From: Acanthopleura granulata | Lineage: Eukaryota; Mollusca; Polyplacophora; Chitonida; Chitonidae | Direction of reading: 5' to 3' | NCBI GenBank assembly: GCA_016165875.1 | Contig: JABBOT010000001.1 | Span: 47,222,625-47,286,624, forward strand | DNA length: 64,000 nucleotides | Part shown: positions 39,028-50,470 of the stretch, one piece after another | Layout: each line of letters opens with the position of its first letter | How positions within the stretch are numbered: the first letter of the stretch is position 1 | Notes under the pieces: generated by a model | Told to the model about the DNA's origin: nothing | The model's database searches: none | The model's input: the letters and a program-made list of their open reading frames with translations, nothing else | Position numbers and translations under genes: made by a program

Positions 39028-39246
39028 TCCATGGACAGAAGTCCCCGTCTGGCAGCGCACATGCACCTGTGGCATTTGAAAACCACTGCCTGCCTGGACA
39101 CCGGCTGGGCGTGGCTACAATCTGGCCCGTAGAGTTGTCACAGCTCACGTACGTGCCGCAGTTGTCATCCATAGGCCCGAAGCCCGTTTTGGTGACGATG
39201 AATTCATTTCGATAAAAAGCATCTTCGCAGCCTTCTAGGTACAGCG
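39028..39246 (-). CDS. Chitin-binding protein, first CBM14 exon
   Basis: Phase-1 exon (acceptor ATAAATTTCAG, donor CCATGGA|GTAAGT) encoding LYLEGCEDAFYRNEFIV, DDNCGTYVSCDNSTGQIV, PSRCPGRQWFSNATGACALP and GDFCPW. The six cysteines fit the peritrophin-A/CBM14 spacing, with aromatic YVSC and QWFSN in the expected places. Exit phase matches the next exon (37496) to give a Ser codon, so the two CBM14 domains are adjacent. An NST and an NAT sequon suggest glycosylation of an extracellular protein. Confidence 0.85.
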
Positions 39247-42200
39247 CTGAAATTTATAACATGGCCAACTGATTTCTGCAGCTCTTTACATGAAACAACG
39301 CCATGTATTTCATGTGGAATCGGCATAATAGCTATGATTATCAAAGAACATCCATCTATTCAAAACAGATGATCATGCAATATAAGTGGCATGCAAGCAG
39401 TTGGTGTTATGGCATGTTGGTGGTCTTTTTTTCACATAGGCAAATGGCAGGCAGCAAAAGCACAACACAGCAGAGTGGCCGTTAAGGCGTTAGACGCAAT
39501 GTTTTGCAAAAGCATCATGGATGTAAAGACATACATTATGCAAAACGCCCCCACCCCCCCAAAAAAACAAATAAAAAAAAAAAACATGTTACAGCTGACT
39601 GATAAACGGCAGATGGCTCAAGCATACATGAACAGGGCGGTAAGAAGTGGGGGGGGGGCTGGGTCTAGTGGGGGGCTTGCTTATCCCCTTTTAGATCAGC
39701 CTACATGCTCTCTTTATACATGTGCAACACACATTCATCTGTCTGCTTTTGTTTAATTGCGTGATACAACACTCAAATAAATACCGAAATGCAATGGTTT
39801 GAACTGAAGGAAAGAAAACGTGCTTGGATTTTAACATGCCCTATGGTATATGAAGTCTTTACCATAACTGAAACTACACGAGTTGCGGTAGTGAGCATGG
39901 TAGTGCATTCTGATTTCCTCTCTGCTATCAGTTTTCATATACGCCACACGTACATGTATTACAAGGAGTGTGCCAGACACAACTGCACAAAACTTCCAAA
40001 ACAATCCAGAACCCATGTAGTCAGTTTATTTTTTGAGTGATGTCGACGAACTTATTTATAGGCACCATCATCTTTATAAGGTAAAGCGTGATACATCATT
40101 CTCTGTAGCTGGCCAGTATGGCTTAGGGAAAAGAGCAATGCACTCAATGAACAGTAGACTGGGCTACCAACAACTTGGCTACAGCGGCAGAGGGACAATG
40201 TGAAAACTTAATTCGTGCTGGCATATTATCATTATCTATGGCCATTTCCCTGTTAAGCTGGCAAAGCAGTACAAAGGTGACAGTAATACATAAATAAACT
40301 TTGGTCAATGTAACTGTTGCTGTTGTTTTCGGACAGGCTCAATCATACTGATAAGTCACTCCGGAAAATACCACACCAATCTGATTCCAATATGAACACG
40401 CACTGCTCAAACATGACAATCCATATTTAAAGATTATAGTATGGTTAAGAAGGTCACCATATATACACGGATAATAGGCTATAACCGTTTGTGTGATCAC
40501 GTGTTTAGTTCATAAATGACCGGAATATATGCCTGTAATATAAGTCCTGACTGGTAAAGAACATTTCTTCTGGGAGTTCAGAGCGCCAGCTAGAACCAAG
40601 GATTCTGCAAGCGGACATAGATATTCAGCTTTTCCCTTACAGCACACAAATTTGACAAATAAATTACCTTTCATAGTTTTTTTTTCACGACTTTCCTGTA
40701 TACAATGCCTTACTAACTAAATTTATCAAATTTACACGGTGTATAAACAGATCTATATTGTCCTCGGTCAAAACAGCCATTCCTCTTGCACTGGCATTCC
40801 ACAGCTTTACAACAGTTATATATCATGTCGATTTGAAAATCTAGTCTCACCAGCTGGTTTCGAAGATAATTCCCATGTTCAACTGCAGTTTTGCTACAAG
40901 TAATCCTATAAAAGTTAGCTTTAAAAAAATGAACAAAACCTGCTTTATCAAAGGAGGAGTGTAAGTTAATCGTATACCGCGAATGTCCCTTGGGCTAAAT
41001 GGCCATGCCGAGATGGCACTGTACACGGATATATCTAGGTACTGTGTAATTTTAAATAGCCCCAGACTGACATTAAATTCCAGTCGCTTTGACAAGAAAT
41101 ACCCGCGACATCGGTTTGTCATTAAGTCACAAACAATACTTAATTGTGCATGGTTGAATCGGGCCAGATGCGCAACTGATGAACCCTCTCAACTGATGGA
41201 CGATGTACTGGAGAGTCCATAATGGTGTGAGTCATGTTACAAATAGCTCACTGTGTTGGTATCTTATTCTCATACATTTACATGTACACTGTGTGACAGG
41301 GAACAGAGTAGAAGATTACACTGTTACAGACAATCCAAGTGTCAGGTGGAGCTTTTGCAATAAGTGAGATAACTGTGTCCGATTGAAAAGAGAAGGTATT
41401 GCCAAAATAAAGTAAGCAGGAAGGCCACTGAAAACTGTAATTTCAGAATATTTTTAATTAATATTTTATTTTCGTGTAATTTTATTTTATTGCAGTGTGG
41501 AAAGTATAGACCATACTGATAATGTATTGTGCCAGTTACGTCACAGAACATTTGTTTTACACCTTTATGCTGAAGTCCGAATAAAACTCCTGTAAACTTG
41601 ACCCATGCCTTGTGTTCATGTGCGCGAAAACCGGAACCCGATGTTAAATTCGGGCCAGTGTCAAGTGAGTGTGATTGGTGCCACATTATTAGCATGGCCC
41701 ATATGAAGCACACCTTATAATTAAAACATCTGACTGCATCTAATTCAGTGGAAAAAGATAACAGAAACATAGGTAAGGGTATTTTCAAATAGTTTTCAAT
41801 GGTTTTTCTACTGGGGCTTTCTCATTTTTATGGGCCATTTTCTTAAAGACTTTGAAATACATGTACGATGTGAACATGTATAAACACATAGCACAAAACC
41901 TGAGTAACAAACTGCGTTAAAGTGATGTAAAATGTAATTTGAAGTAAACATGTTCAAATAAGACGTGTTCAACAGGTACAACTCTAAACCAAGCAATTAC
42001 TTCATACTCTGCAAAACTTTCCACTTGCAGACAAGCAATCCCACATCATCATCAGACATGCGCAGTTCCAATTGTAAAACAGATTAAATATCTAATGACG
42101 CTCTATGCCAACCACGTGTCTGCCTTTTACCCTATAGGGAGAGACCATGTTCGAATTGTTTCTATAGACAGGGTGTACTCCCGTGTAGAAACACAATTTT

Positions 42201-42581
42201 AAGTCAGTTCATTTTAAGTTCAGTTCATTTTAAGTCAATATTTGGTTGAAGGTGAATTCCAGTGAATAACTGTATCTGCGTTGACGTAGAAAATCTGTAA
42301 AACAATCACCCTGCCTGGACACCAATGCCAACCCTACCCCGTCTGAACAAAGACGGACACCTCACATGTTCCGATCTCATATTTAATACGGTTCTTCTCG
42401 ATACAGATATGTATATTTGAATCCTTCAACAGCAAAGAATCCCAACGGAAGCTCATACAAATTTGGGGACGTTTTCAATAATGTACATATGGCAGGCTCT
42501 GGTTTCGCTAAATTGACGATATGCATTTGGTATACTGCATGGTTATAGTCTTCTGATTAACAATCACAATGTAAATTTTAC
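39247..42581 (-). other. Intron of the chitin-binding gene, no exon recognised
   Basis: About 3.3 kb, AT-rich, with a C-run/A-run block at 39550-39583 and a G run near 39650. A 148-codon minus-strand frame at 41342-41788 lacks family features and convincing splice sites. Confidence 0.4.
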
Positions 42582-42697
42582 TTCCCCGATTTTCATCATC
42601 ATCACCATGCTCCAAGTATAACGCACAAGGGATATCAAAACACAGAATTCGTAATAAAATAGTTCTGTTAGTTGGCTCTAGCGTACATTCTGCTAAT
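42582..42697 (-). CDS. Candidate exon upstream of the CBM14 exons
   Basis: Bounded by TTTTAACAG and GGGGAA|GTAAAA. Encodes LAECTLEPTNRTILLRILCF, then DIPCALYLEHGDDDENRG, with an NRT sequon. Exit phase 1 fits the 39246 exon. ALYLE recurs at the start of that exon. Entry would be phase 2 at this acceptor, or phase 0 if the acceptor 21 bases upstream (GCAGACTTAG) is used. No family recognised. Confidence 0.35.
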
Positions 42698-43348
42698 CTG
42701 TTAAAATTTATACATACCATCTCGATCTTCTAAGTCTGCATGCAACATGACAAGTAAAAAAATAATTGTAAATGAATTGTAAGTTAATGGATGATGACAT
42801 AAAACTTTGAGAACAGTTATAATACGGACAATAAATCATGCAAATTTGGATGCATCTATCCTTCCACATAATTTGTATTGTACAATTCCGTTCGATATTT
42901 GGAAGGAGTACATATATACTGAAATAAATACTTAATACGCACAAGGAGGGAAAGTTAATCAATGCATGAGCGCAACATTTTGTATCGAAATGGTCACCAA
43001 AATGAAGAATGAAACAATAAATAATGCACCCTAGAAAGGTTATCGATAAAAAATATTATTGTTCAACTTACGTAAGCAGTTCCAGAAGATCATTCATGTT
43101 ACTTCACCGTATAGTACAAAATAACGCATATTTTAGTCAAACTTGGATCCAAATCAACTATTTTGTGTGCTCTCCGATTATAATACTGATAAACTGAACC
43201 GATATGCATGCTAAGAATAAAATTAACTGTCCGAAAATAAAATATACAATAAAAATTGAAAAACACTTAAAGACACAGTCAAATTGCTTTGTACAAAAAA
43301 CTATGCAGTTTCAGGGAACAGCCCAGTAGTGTTTGTCCAACTGCTGTT

Positions 43349-43623
43349 TCACCGCCATGATAGTGGAATGTCGCGTCTTAGCGCCAGCTGGTGGTTCAGA
43401 GAGCGCCGGCGCGCCGGAAGTGGTGCGGGCGCGGCGGGAGAAGAGAATCTATTAGATCTCGTGAGCACACAAATACCGCAGAGAATAACAGCAAAACCAA
43501 AGAATGAGGTGGCGACAATGGCAGAGGCAGTCTGCAAGGGGTGATCCGCAAAGGAGAGGACTGACTCGCCCACCTTCACCATAGGTTTTCCGGGGCCACG
43601 CGCTCGCCCTCCAAGTACCGAGT
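43349..43623 (-). CDS. Candidate terminal exon with a transmembrane segment
   Basis: After the acceptor TTTTACCCTCAG the phase-1 frame reads SVLGGRARGPGKPMVKVGES, then a hydrophobic helix AIVATSFFGFAVILCGICVL, a TRSNR stop-transfer, and a Pro/Arg-rich tail (PAAPAPLPARRRS, ending IPLSWR) with a TGA at 43349-43351. Entry phase 1 matches the exit of the mucin exon at 46281, so the two could form a type I membrane mucin. The GC-rich tail contains CGGCGCGCCGG and is unlike its surroundings. No poly(A) hexamer was seen just downstream. Confidence 0.45.
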
Positions 43624-43750
43624 CTGAGGGTAAAAGAAACAAAACGGAAATTGGTCACTTAATCATTCTTTTGGCAGGGTTGCATGGGATATTTAGTCAG
43701 TAAAAAAGCTAAAGTTATAGGTTGCATTCCACAAAGGCCTATCTCATTTG

Positions 43751-43923
43751 GGAAATTTGGGATTTGGGCAACTGAGCAGTTTGGGATTTGGTCATGTGCG
43801 CGATTTGTGGTTTGGTCAGGTGCTCGGTTTGGGATTTGGTCAACTTCTAAGTTCGTGATGTGACCAACTGCGTAGTTCGGGACTTGGTCAAGTACTCATT
43901 CTGGGATTTGATCAACTGCGCAT
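43751..43923 (-). repeat. 24-bp minisatellite
   Basis: About seven degenerate units of TTGACCAAATCCCAAACTGC plus four bases (read on the minus strand). The first unit overlaps the last codons of the open frame at 43896-44128. Confidence 0.75.
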
Positions 43924-44128
43924 GAGAGGAACTTCTCGCGAGAGAACACGGGATGGACATCGGGGGATAGAAGGCGAACGAACTCTACATTGATTGTATC
44001 GCGCGACTTGGAAGGTGCGTGCAATGCCTCCGAGGATTGGTCAGTGGCGGGTGATTCCAGGCTGAAGCCGAAGAACTTCACAAGCGACACATTTATGCCT
44101 TTCCAAACAAACCGGATCGGGAAAATTT
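43896..44128 (-). CDS. Candidate exon of the mucin/chitin-binding locus
   Basis: After a strong acceptor (TTTGTGTTTTTTTAG) the phase-1 frame stays open for 76 codons: EIFPIRFVWKGINVSLVKFF, GFSLESPATDQSS, DTINVEFVRLLSPDVHPVF, ending DQIPE and a stop. Composition is coding-like and richer in GC than its flanks. Entry phase matches the mucin exon. No phase-1 donor exists inside it, so it is either an alternative terminal exon or exits in phase 0 (for example AATC|AAT/GTAGAG). No family recognised. Confidence 0.35.
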
Positions 44129-46280
44129 CTAAAAAAACACAAATAGCACGAGTTTGTTTATCAAAACGGCAATCAAATCAAGTTTTAAGCAGTAATCACA
44201 AAGTAATTCACCGTTCAGATAATAAAATTAAATCCAGGTTTCAATAAAACGGAAAACACAACAGCCCGATCTGTTATTCTGAGGTATATCAATGCTAATT
44301 TGATGTTCACTGAGGCACAAATGATTAATAGACAGTTTCAAGATGTAAGTAGTTGTGGTGCAACTCGAGTATGCGTGATGACCTAATGAATCCAAAAGGA
44401 TTAAGATTTAAATCTATAGTCAATTATGCATATACTTTATCGTTAGGCCTACCATGTACATGCATACAACTTTTTATAGCTAAACTGTTCATCAGGGCAG
44501 CTATCGAAGTGATTTGACATTGTAGTGGTGACAATAGTATATATGCGCAAGGTGTGACCAATGAGCTCTTATAGCTTCGCTGAACATCGACTTGTCCCTT
44601 GGGTTGGTCCGTTTTGGCGGCCATTTTGGTGAGATATTCCACTGCGTTTTGGCGGTAAGAAACTTTCAAACCTTAAATTCTGACTTGAGGGCATCAAACT
44701 AAATAAAGGTTTAGTTTAGCATGGTATAGAACAAGACACATGTACACTGGCGGTAGGAAAGTTTCAAACCTGAAACCCTACTATAAAGAGTTTTTCTGAC
44801 TTAGGGGCAACAAACTAAAGAAAAGTTCAGTTTAGACACATGTACATGTACACTGAGAGAAAAACTATTGAGTGTCCATTTCACTGGGTAATCTCTCTGT
44901 GCTGTCCATCCCTTTCCAGTAGTATTTAAGATCTGGCGATTCAAATGTCAAATAACTTGATCATATATATATGACGTCTTCACCGTGACTTAATATATTA
45001 CGAGGGAGATAACATGGTTATATAACATGTTAGCGTCTCTGTCTTAAAGAAGACAGCAAGGACTATCCTGCTGTAGGATGTAGCCAGGTATATATGATAA
45101 CAACTAGTCTACATTTCAACATGGCGTTTACAGATATTCTAAGTTTAAGACGAAGCGTACGTAACTTGCAGAGAAAAGTCCCAAATAGATGTTGGGTGAA
45201 GTTGTCGTGATTGACAACCACTAAAGTCATATTGCAAGTTTCTCGGCTGCGTGACGTTTGAACGACGGTTTATGGCAGATCAAATGTCACCCCTCCTATT
45301 CGCGGGAACACAGCTTCATTACTGATTGAATTCATCATTGATTGAATTTATCCATCACAAATTACAAGCTTGTGTCCAGTATGTCGTATGTGTCCACCGG
45401 AAGTTGGCACTGGTCCATTCAATCAAAGACATGTGGGCCTATTGTGGCCGCCATGCATTTTGATTCCATGGATGAAAGATATTTTATACTGAACATCGTT
45501 TACGTTCGTTAAAAATGGAAATGGACTTGTTAATTAATGAACGCGCAAATGTGCCAATGTTAAAGAAATTAATATGGGTTAGATCCGTAATGCTGTGTAT
45601 TAGTAAGTAACAGTAAGTAATCAGCAGTTAAGCTTTAAATAGCCATGGAAATACCAAGCTTGAAACTATGGGTCACTAACTGGTCAGTAGATGTAGGCGC
45701 TATGTCGGTTAAGCCTGCATAAAATCAGAAATCCTTGATGTAATGATTTTGTCCCAAAATGATAAATCACATTATTCAAGCAATCCGTTGTTTTCAGCTC
45801 AGCGCACACGAATAGTCATATTTGTTGTACAAAACGGGATTTGTCCATTCCGGCGACACAAATCGAAATCTGAGGATGTGAGGGTTAAACACAATACTAA
45901 TTTCCATCCAAAGATTCAAACTGTTTAGTTTTTGGAAACTTAAAGAAAATGACAAATGAGCCTGGCACAAATTTAGTCCAACTCATGTGCGGGGCATCTG
46001 GATTTTGTAAGATTGTACGTGAGACAAAATGTTGCCCCCGTTCGGATAACCGACTTTTCCTGTTTTCCACAACAAACGTTGTCCATGTGCGCTGGGCTTA
46101 ATGACAGATATGTATTTTAATTCTAAAATGTATTACATTAGAAAAAGTAGACTATATATTTATCAATTCTCCGTTATTTTGTTAAGACTTAATACCGGCA
46201 ATGCCTTTCGAAAATATCAATTTCACATAAGGTCACCAGAAATGTGAGTTATCAATGTGGCGACAAACTTATGATCTCAC
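44129..46280 (-). other. Intron or intergenic of the mucin locus
   Basis: No exon recognised on the gene strand. It holds a tandem duplication (44646-44858). One possible short + strand first exon starts at 45121. Confidence 0.35.
44646..44858. repeat. Tandem duplication of about 105 bp
   Basis: Two adjacent copies share GGCGGTA.GAAA.TTTCAAACC, TTCTGACTT, CAAACTAAA and GTTTAGACACATGTACACTG-like segments. The copies are about 80 percent alike by eye, with small indels. Confidence 0.65.
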
Positions 46281-47199
46281 CTTGTAGGGGCGTCAGCGTT
46301 GTTGTTGGAGGGGGTGGTGTAGTTGTCGTGGTCGTTGTTGTTGTTGGCACTGGCGTTGTTGTTGTTGTGGTTGTTGTTGGTGCTGGCGTTGTTGTGGTGG
46401 TGGTGGTGGGCGTCGGCGTTGTGGTAGGTGCCATCGTTGTCTTCCTGATAGTGGTGGTGATCGCCGGTTGAGTTTTTGGGACATCCACAGCCTGTGTGCG
46501 GGACGCCATCTTCTTAGGCGTGGTGAATGGTGCCGGCAAATCTGGAGAGTTGACAGTGTAGCCCTCGAATAAGTTGACGGTGCCACCCACAATGGTAACC
46601 GTACTTTCGTTGCTATTCACAATTCCTGGGTTCTCTTGCAGATTAAGGGTGCCTATTCTCCTACTGCTGGCGCTTTGGGTAGGGCCAGTACGGATGCCGT
46701 AAGCCGCCGGTCGGCCCGACGCCGCGTAAACGGGCGCTGGGATTTTGTTAATGCGAGCGCCCACCACGTTAATGACACCGCCGACAGCGTTCACCATGCC
46801 GCCGCGTATGTTCACTATACCGCCCGTAACCTCTAGTGCTCCTTCGCTGTGCTTATAGATCGGGGAGTTGGTGGGCCGAACTGGAGGCTGTTGCGGCTGG
46901 CCTGGGAGGTTGACAACTCCGAATAAATCCACCCTCTGTGTCGGAGGGTTGACTTGCCTGATATGTGGCGTTGGCTGAACCCCAATGGGTAGCCCGCCAT
47001 TAGCGACTGGGGGTCCTGGGTGCGCCATGGGCACGTGGGGTGCAACATGCCTGGCAGCCATCATGGGGTCAGCGCTTCCTATCACGGGTGGCGGGTGGTG
47101 GCCTCCCGCGTGGTGATCGGAACCATGCAAAGCGTGGCGGCGGCTTCTCGGGAAGGCTGTAGCGAGTCCCAGTGCAAGCAGGAGGTGAAACAATATCAT
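46281..47199 (-). CDS. Secreted mucin-like protein, signal peptide exon
   Basis: The exon starts exactly at an ATG that follows the acceptor CGTTTGTTTCAG and ends CTACAAG|GTGAGA, phase 1, giving 306 codons. Residues 1-15 (MILFHLLLALGLATA) are a signal peptide. Residues 16-115 are His/Pro-rich. Residues 126-153 hold four heptad-type repeats (GGIVNIR, GGMVNAV, GGVINVV, GARINKI), echoed at 192-217 (IVGGTVNLF). Residues 248-303 are a Thr/Pro mucin tract built from ACN triplets, a likely O-glycosylation region. The frame is open further upstream, but the acceptor at the ATG and the signal peptide favour this start. The phase-1 exit suits the exons at 44128, 43623 and 39246, so it is probably the 5' coding exon of the chitin-binding or membrane protein. 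Confidence 0.7.
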
Positions 47200-50100
47200 C
47201 TGAAACAAACGAAGTGACAGTTTACTCTCAACATCACATATTAGCTTAATCATTAACCTCATCAATACCTGGCTGGGGTTATGGCTGCGTGGGTGCACAT
47301 CTGTCTGTAGCAGTGGTTTTTTTCTCATTGGCACAGCATACTGATTGTATAGCTTGTACCATCCACCTAATTACTTATTGCCAAAAACAATACACGACGA
47401 TCAACTGTACGCAAGTATCTGAACTGTACAGGATAGGGTTCGAAAAGTAAATCACCCATCAACATACAACCTTACGTTCCCAAACGTTAACCGTTTAAGT
47501 TCACTGATTTCCAACCAGTTAGCTGGAATACATAATGAATGTGTAATTGATGGAAAGAGGTCATTGATAGGACTGACATTAATTATAGCAATTAAGCCAT
47601 ATGACTCTGTTCCCGCAGCCCACTATCTCCGACAATCACTGGTCTCGTGCTTCTCCTATGACCACTAACACGATCTGTCAAAACATAATGCATTACTTAT
47701 CTGCAGCAAATCATATTTTTTCAGCGCATGTTATTTATTCAAGTACAAGAGTTTAGTGGGCCATCATTTTGACACCAGACACAAATTAACAAAGACGTGG
47801 TGTGGTCATTGACATGAACAGTCAGAATCTTCAAGAGCTTCTGTTTTATTTTCATCGCATTAAACTACTTAATTGTTGCAATTGCCTGTTGCGTTTTTGA
47901 CGTTTCTCTGTAGAAAAAAAAAAAACAAACTCTTCTGCTATATTTAACACAACATCATGTTCTCTGAATGATGCGAGAATATAATATGTTACCGCAACAT
48001 AATGATATGTTATGAACAACTCAGTATTCTGTTACAGTAAGAAAAGTATTCTGTTAGAGTAACAGAAGAAATGTGTCATATTTTGCAGAACTCAAGAGAA
48101 CATGGTTGTCTGTCAATCCATCCGAAACTTTTTTTTTTCAGTGATGAACGCTGCATGAATAATCTAAACTAATTTCTCGACGATTTTGTTTTCAACCTGC
48201 TATATAAAGCGTGCTTTATGTGTCATTCGGGATGCGGAAGGACTTGGTGTTTCCGGTGTGACATGGCACAAAAATTCTCCTATTGGACAGAGCCAGTATA
48301 TGTCACTCCGCTGTTATAGAGCACTGTGAATCAATGAACAATTGAAATCATTATGAGCGCCGAATGTACATTGTTAATTTAAATCTTCTATGCCTACATG
48401 GATTAATATATAAGGTAATATGTAAGCTACTACATGTAGTTGTTACAACTTCATGTTAATAATTATATGTATTGTGTCTTATCGTGTTACACTGCAATTC
48501 TGATCCATTTAAACAACTACAAAACTGTGCCTATTGGAGAGCCTGCACTGTGTAGATTTCAGCTGGAAACCTACCTAAAAACGTAACACATACAGCTTGA
48601 AATGGCTTTCTGTATAGCAGACTAGGGCCATATAATACATACTCTGGATCGCCCTTTAAGGTACTGTTTCACGAACTAGGTCCTATAGAACTTTGCATTT
48701 AAATGTAAATTGCGCTGGTGGTAAAATATAATTTTGTTTCCAGGAGAAAAGCCTCATGGTTAAAGGAACTTTTCAGTAAGAACCTTTTTAGTGGGTCGGC
48801 AGAGGGTTAAGCGAAACAAAACATTTGTTGCTGACGACATAAGTACTCGTGGACTTCCTTTCTAGTTAAGTTTGTGTTGAACAATTGATTCAGATATATG
48901 ACATGAGCTAACAGAGCGGAGTGTTTTTAATTTTTAAAGGCTGTTTTGCATATTCATATAGAAATTGATTTAGCCCTATTAAACTTTGTTTTGAATAGAT
49001 ACATCCACTGATGCAGACATCCTAACTGACTTACATGGTGAAAGTCTTTTTGCCTGCCATTAAGGTGTAATTTCTAAAACCTGTGACGCTGATATGAAGG
49101 ACATGATCCTGTTAGATTAGATAATTAGATAAACTATAGATTGTGTGCGTAAAATAGTCACACAATTATAAATGTCATCCGTAATAAACCTTTAAGGATC
49201 GAATCAGCACTATATGTGTCTTGTGTATGTTAGTAGGCTCGTGTCATTAGAAGCCCTGAAGCTTGGTAACGCTGCATGGCTCAGACAAATAAAACAAAGA
49301 GACCACTATATATAAAGATACTGTTTTTAAAAGATTGTTAAAGCTGAAAATTTGTCCAGAAGTTAAGTTCGATTGGGGGGGGGGGGGCACGTTTGAGATT
49401 CCTGAAAACTGTAGTATTTCTTTTGTATGTCGTTATTTATTCGTTTATTTATTTCACTGGCGTCTTTTCTAGCCATGCAAGACATACTCGATTTAATTGT
49501 GATTAGCTGTAAGTTAAATACTTGCCATGCATCCTTAACCTTGGTACATTCGTTTACAGGCTCATTGTTTCTGAGTGCATGCATGCAACCAAATGCACAT
49601 CATTCGGCTTGTATATACCAATATAACCTGCAACCAGCCTGCAGTAACATTGGGTGTGAAACTCCACAGACACATAAACAGAGCTATAGCTAGTAGGTAT
49701 CGGCTTGTCATCTAAGCTGTATCACAGACAAACAACTGTAGCGGCCGCTCATTAACAGCAATCTCATTAACATGTCCTATAATTAGAAATTAATTACCGA
49801 ATGTCAAGGAGATCAACGAATAATTTCATCAAGATTTCGAACTAACAGAGATGTATATACGGACGTGTAAAAACAACGTATCTGCTCATTTGTGAGAAAA
49901 CATCACATGTTGATATGCGTGATATCAAACTCTTACTCTTGGCTAATTCTCAGAGTGTGAAGTGTACTCAGGTTCTATGATACCTATTATCTATCTGTCT
50001 TTAGTGAGTTTCCGTGATACCTCAATCTGGAGTCGAGCTTGAGTCCATGATACAGGTCTCACGATATATGATCGTGAGAAGTCGAGAGAGTTTCCGTCAT

Positions 50101-50236
50101 ACCTTACTATGTCTAGAACTTGTCGAGTAGAGAAAAACTCTGTGATACCGCGCTCTGTATTTGTTTGACATACTCTGACAGTATTATGTGGATTTTCTTC
50201 CTGTATTTTATCTATTTGTATGTTAGTGTTCGTGTG
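47200..50236. other. 5' flank of the mucin gene and intergenic, no gene recognised
   Basis: AT-rich sequence. A TATATA-containing stretch at 48200-48207 and a G run at 49375-49387 are the only marked features. A noncoding leader exon of the mucin gene should lie here but was not identified. Confidence 0.4.
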
Positions 50237-50404
50237 ATTTATTTGTTAATTTATTTTATACTCAAGAATATTTCATATATACGCCATCGGCCAGCGTTGT
50301 GGTGGGAGGAAACCGGGCAGATCCTAGAGGAAACCCACGACCATCCTACGCAGGCCCCACGGCCGGAGAGGGAGCCAGCATGAGCTGAACTCGAACTCAC
50401 AGCG
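50237..50404 (-). repeat. SINE copy (reverse orientation, 5' truncated)
   Basis: Reversed SINE with degraded AAATAAAT tail, TACTCAAGAATATTTCATAT, GTTGTGGTGGGAGGAAACCG, CCGGAGAGGGAGCCAGCATG and CTCGAACTCACAGCG. The tRNA-like end is missing. Confidence 0.8.
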
Positions 50405-50470
50405 TGTGAATTTTACATTATATCCCAGTTCCTGGTAAGGCTTCGTCTAACAATGACTTAAGATGTAGAC

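Noticed and set aside
41342..41788. 148-codon minus-strand frame in the chitin-binding gene intron
   Set aside because: Composition is not coding-like, it has no recognisable domain, and splice sites in the needed phase are not evident.
46244..46471. Val-rich + strand frame opposite the Thr tract
   Set aside because: GTT/GTG runs are the complement of ACN threonine codons in the mucin exon.
50120..50383. 87-codon + frame at 50.1 kb
   Set aside because: Its second half is a reversed SINE; not a gene.
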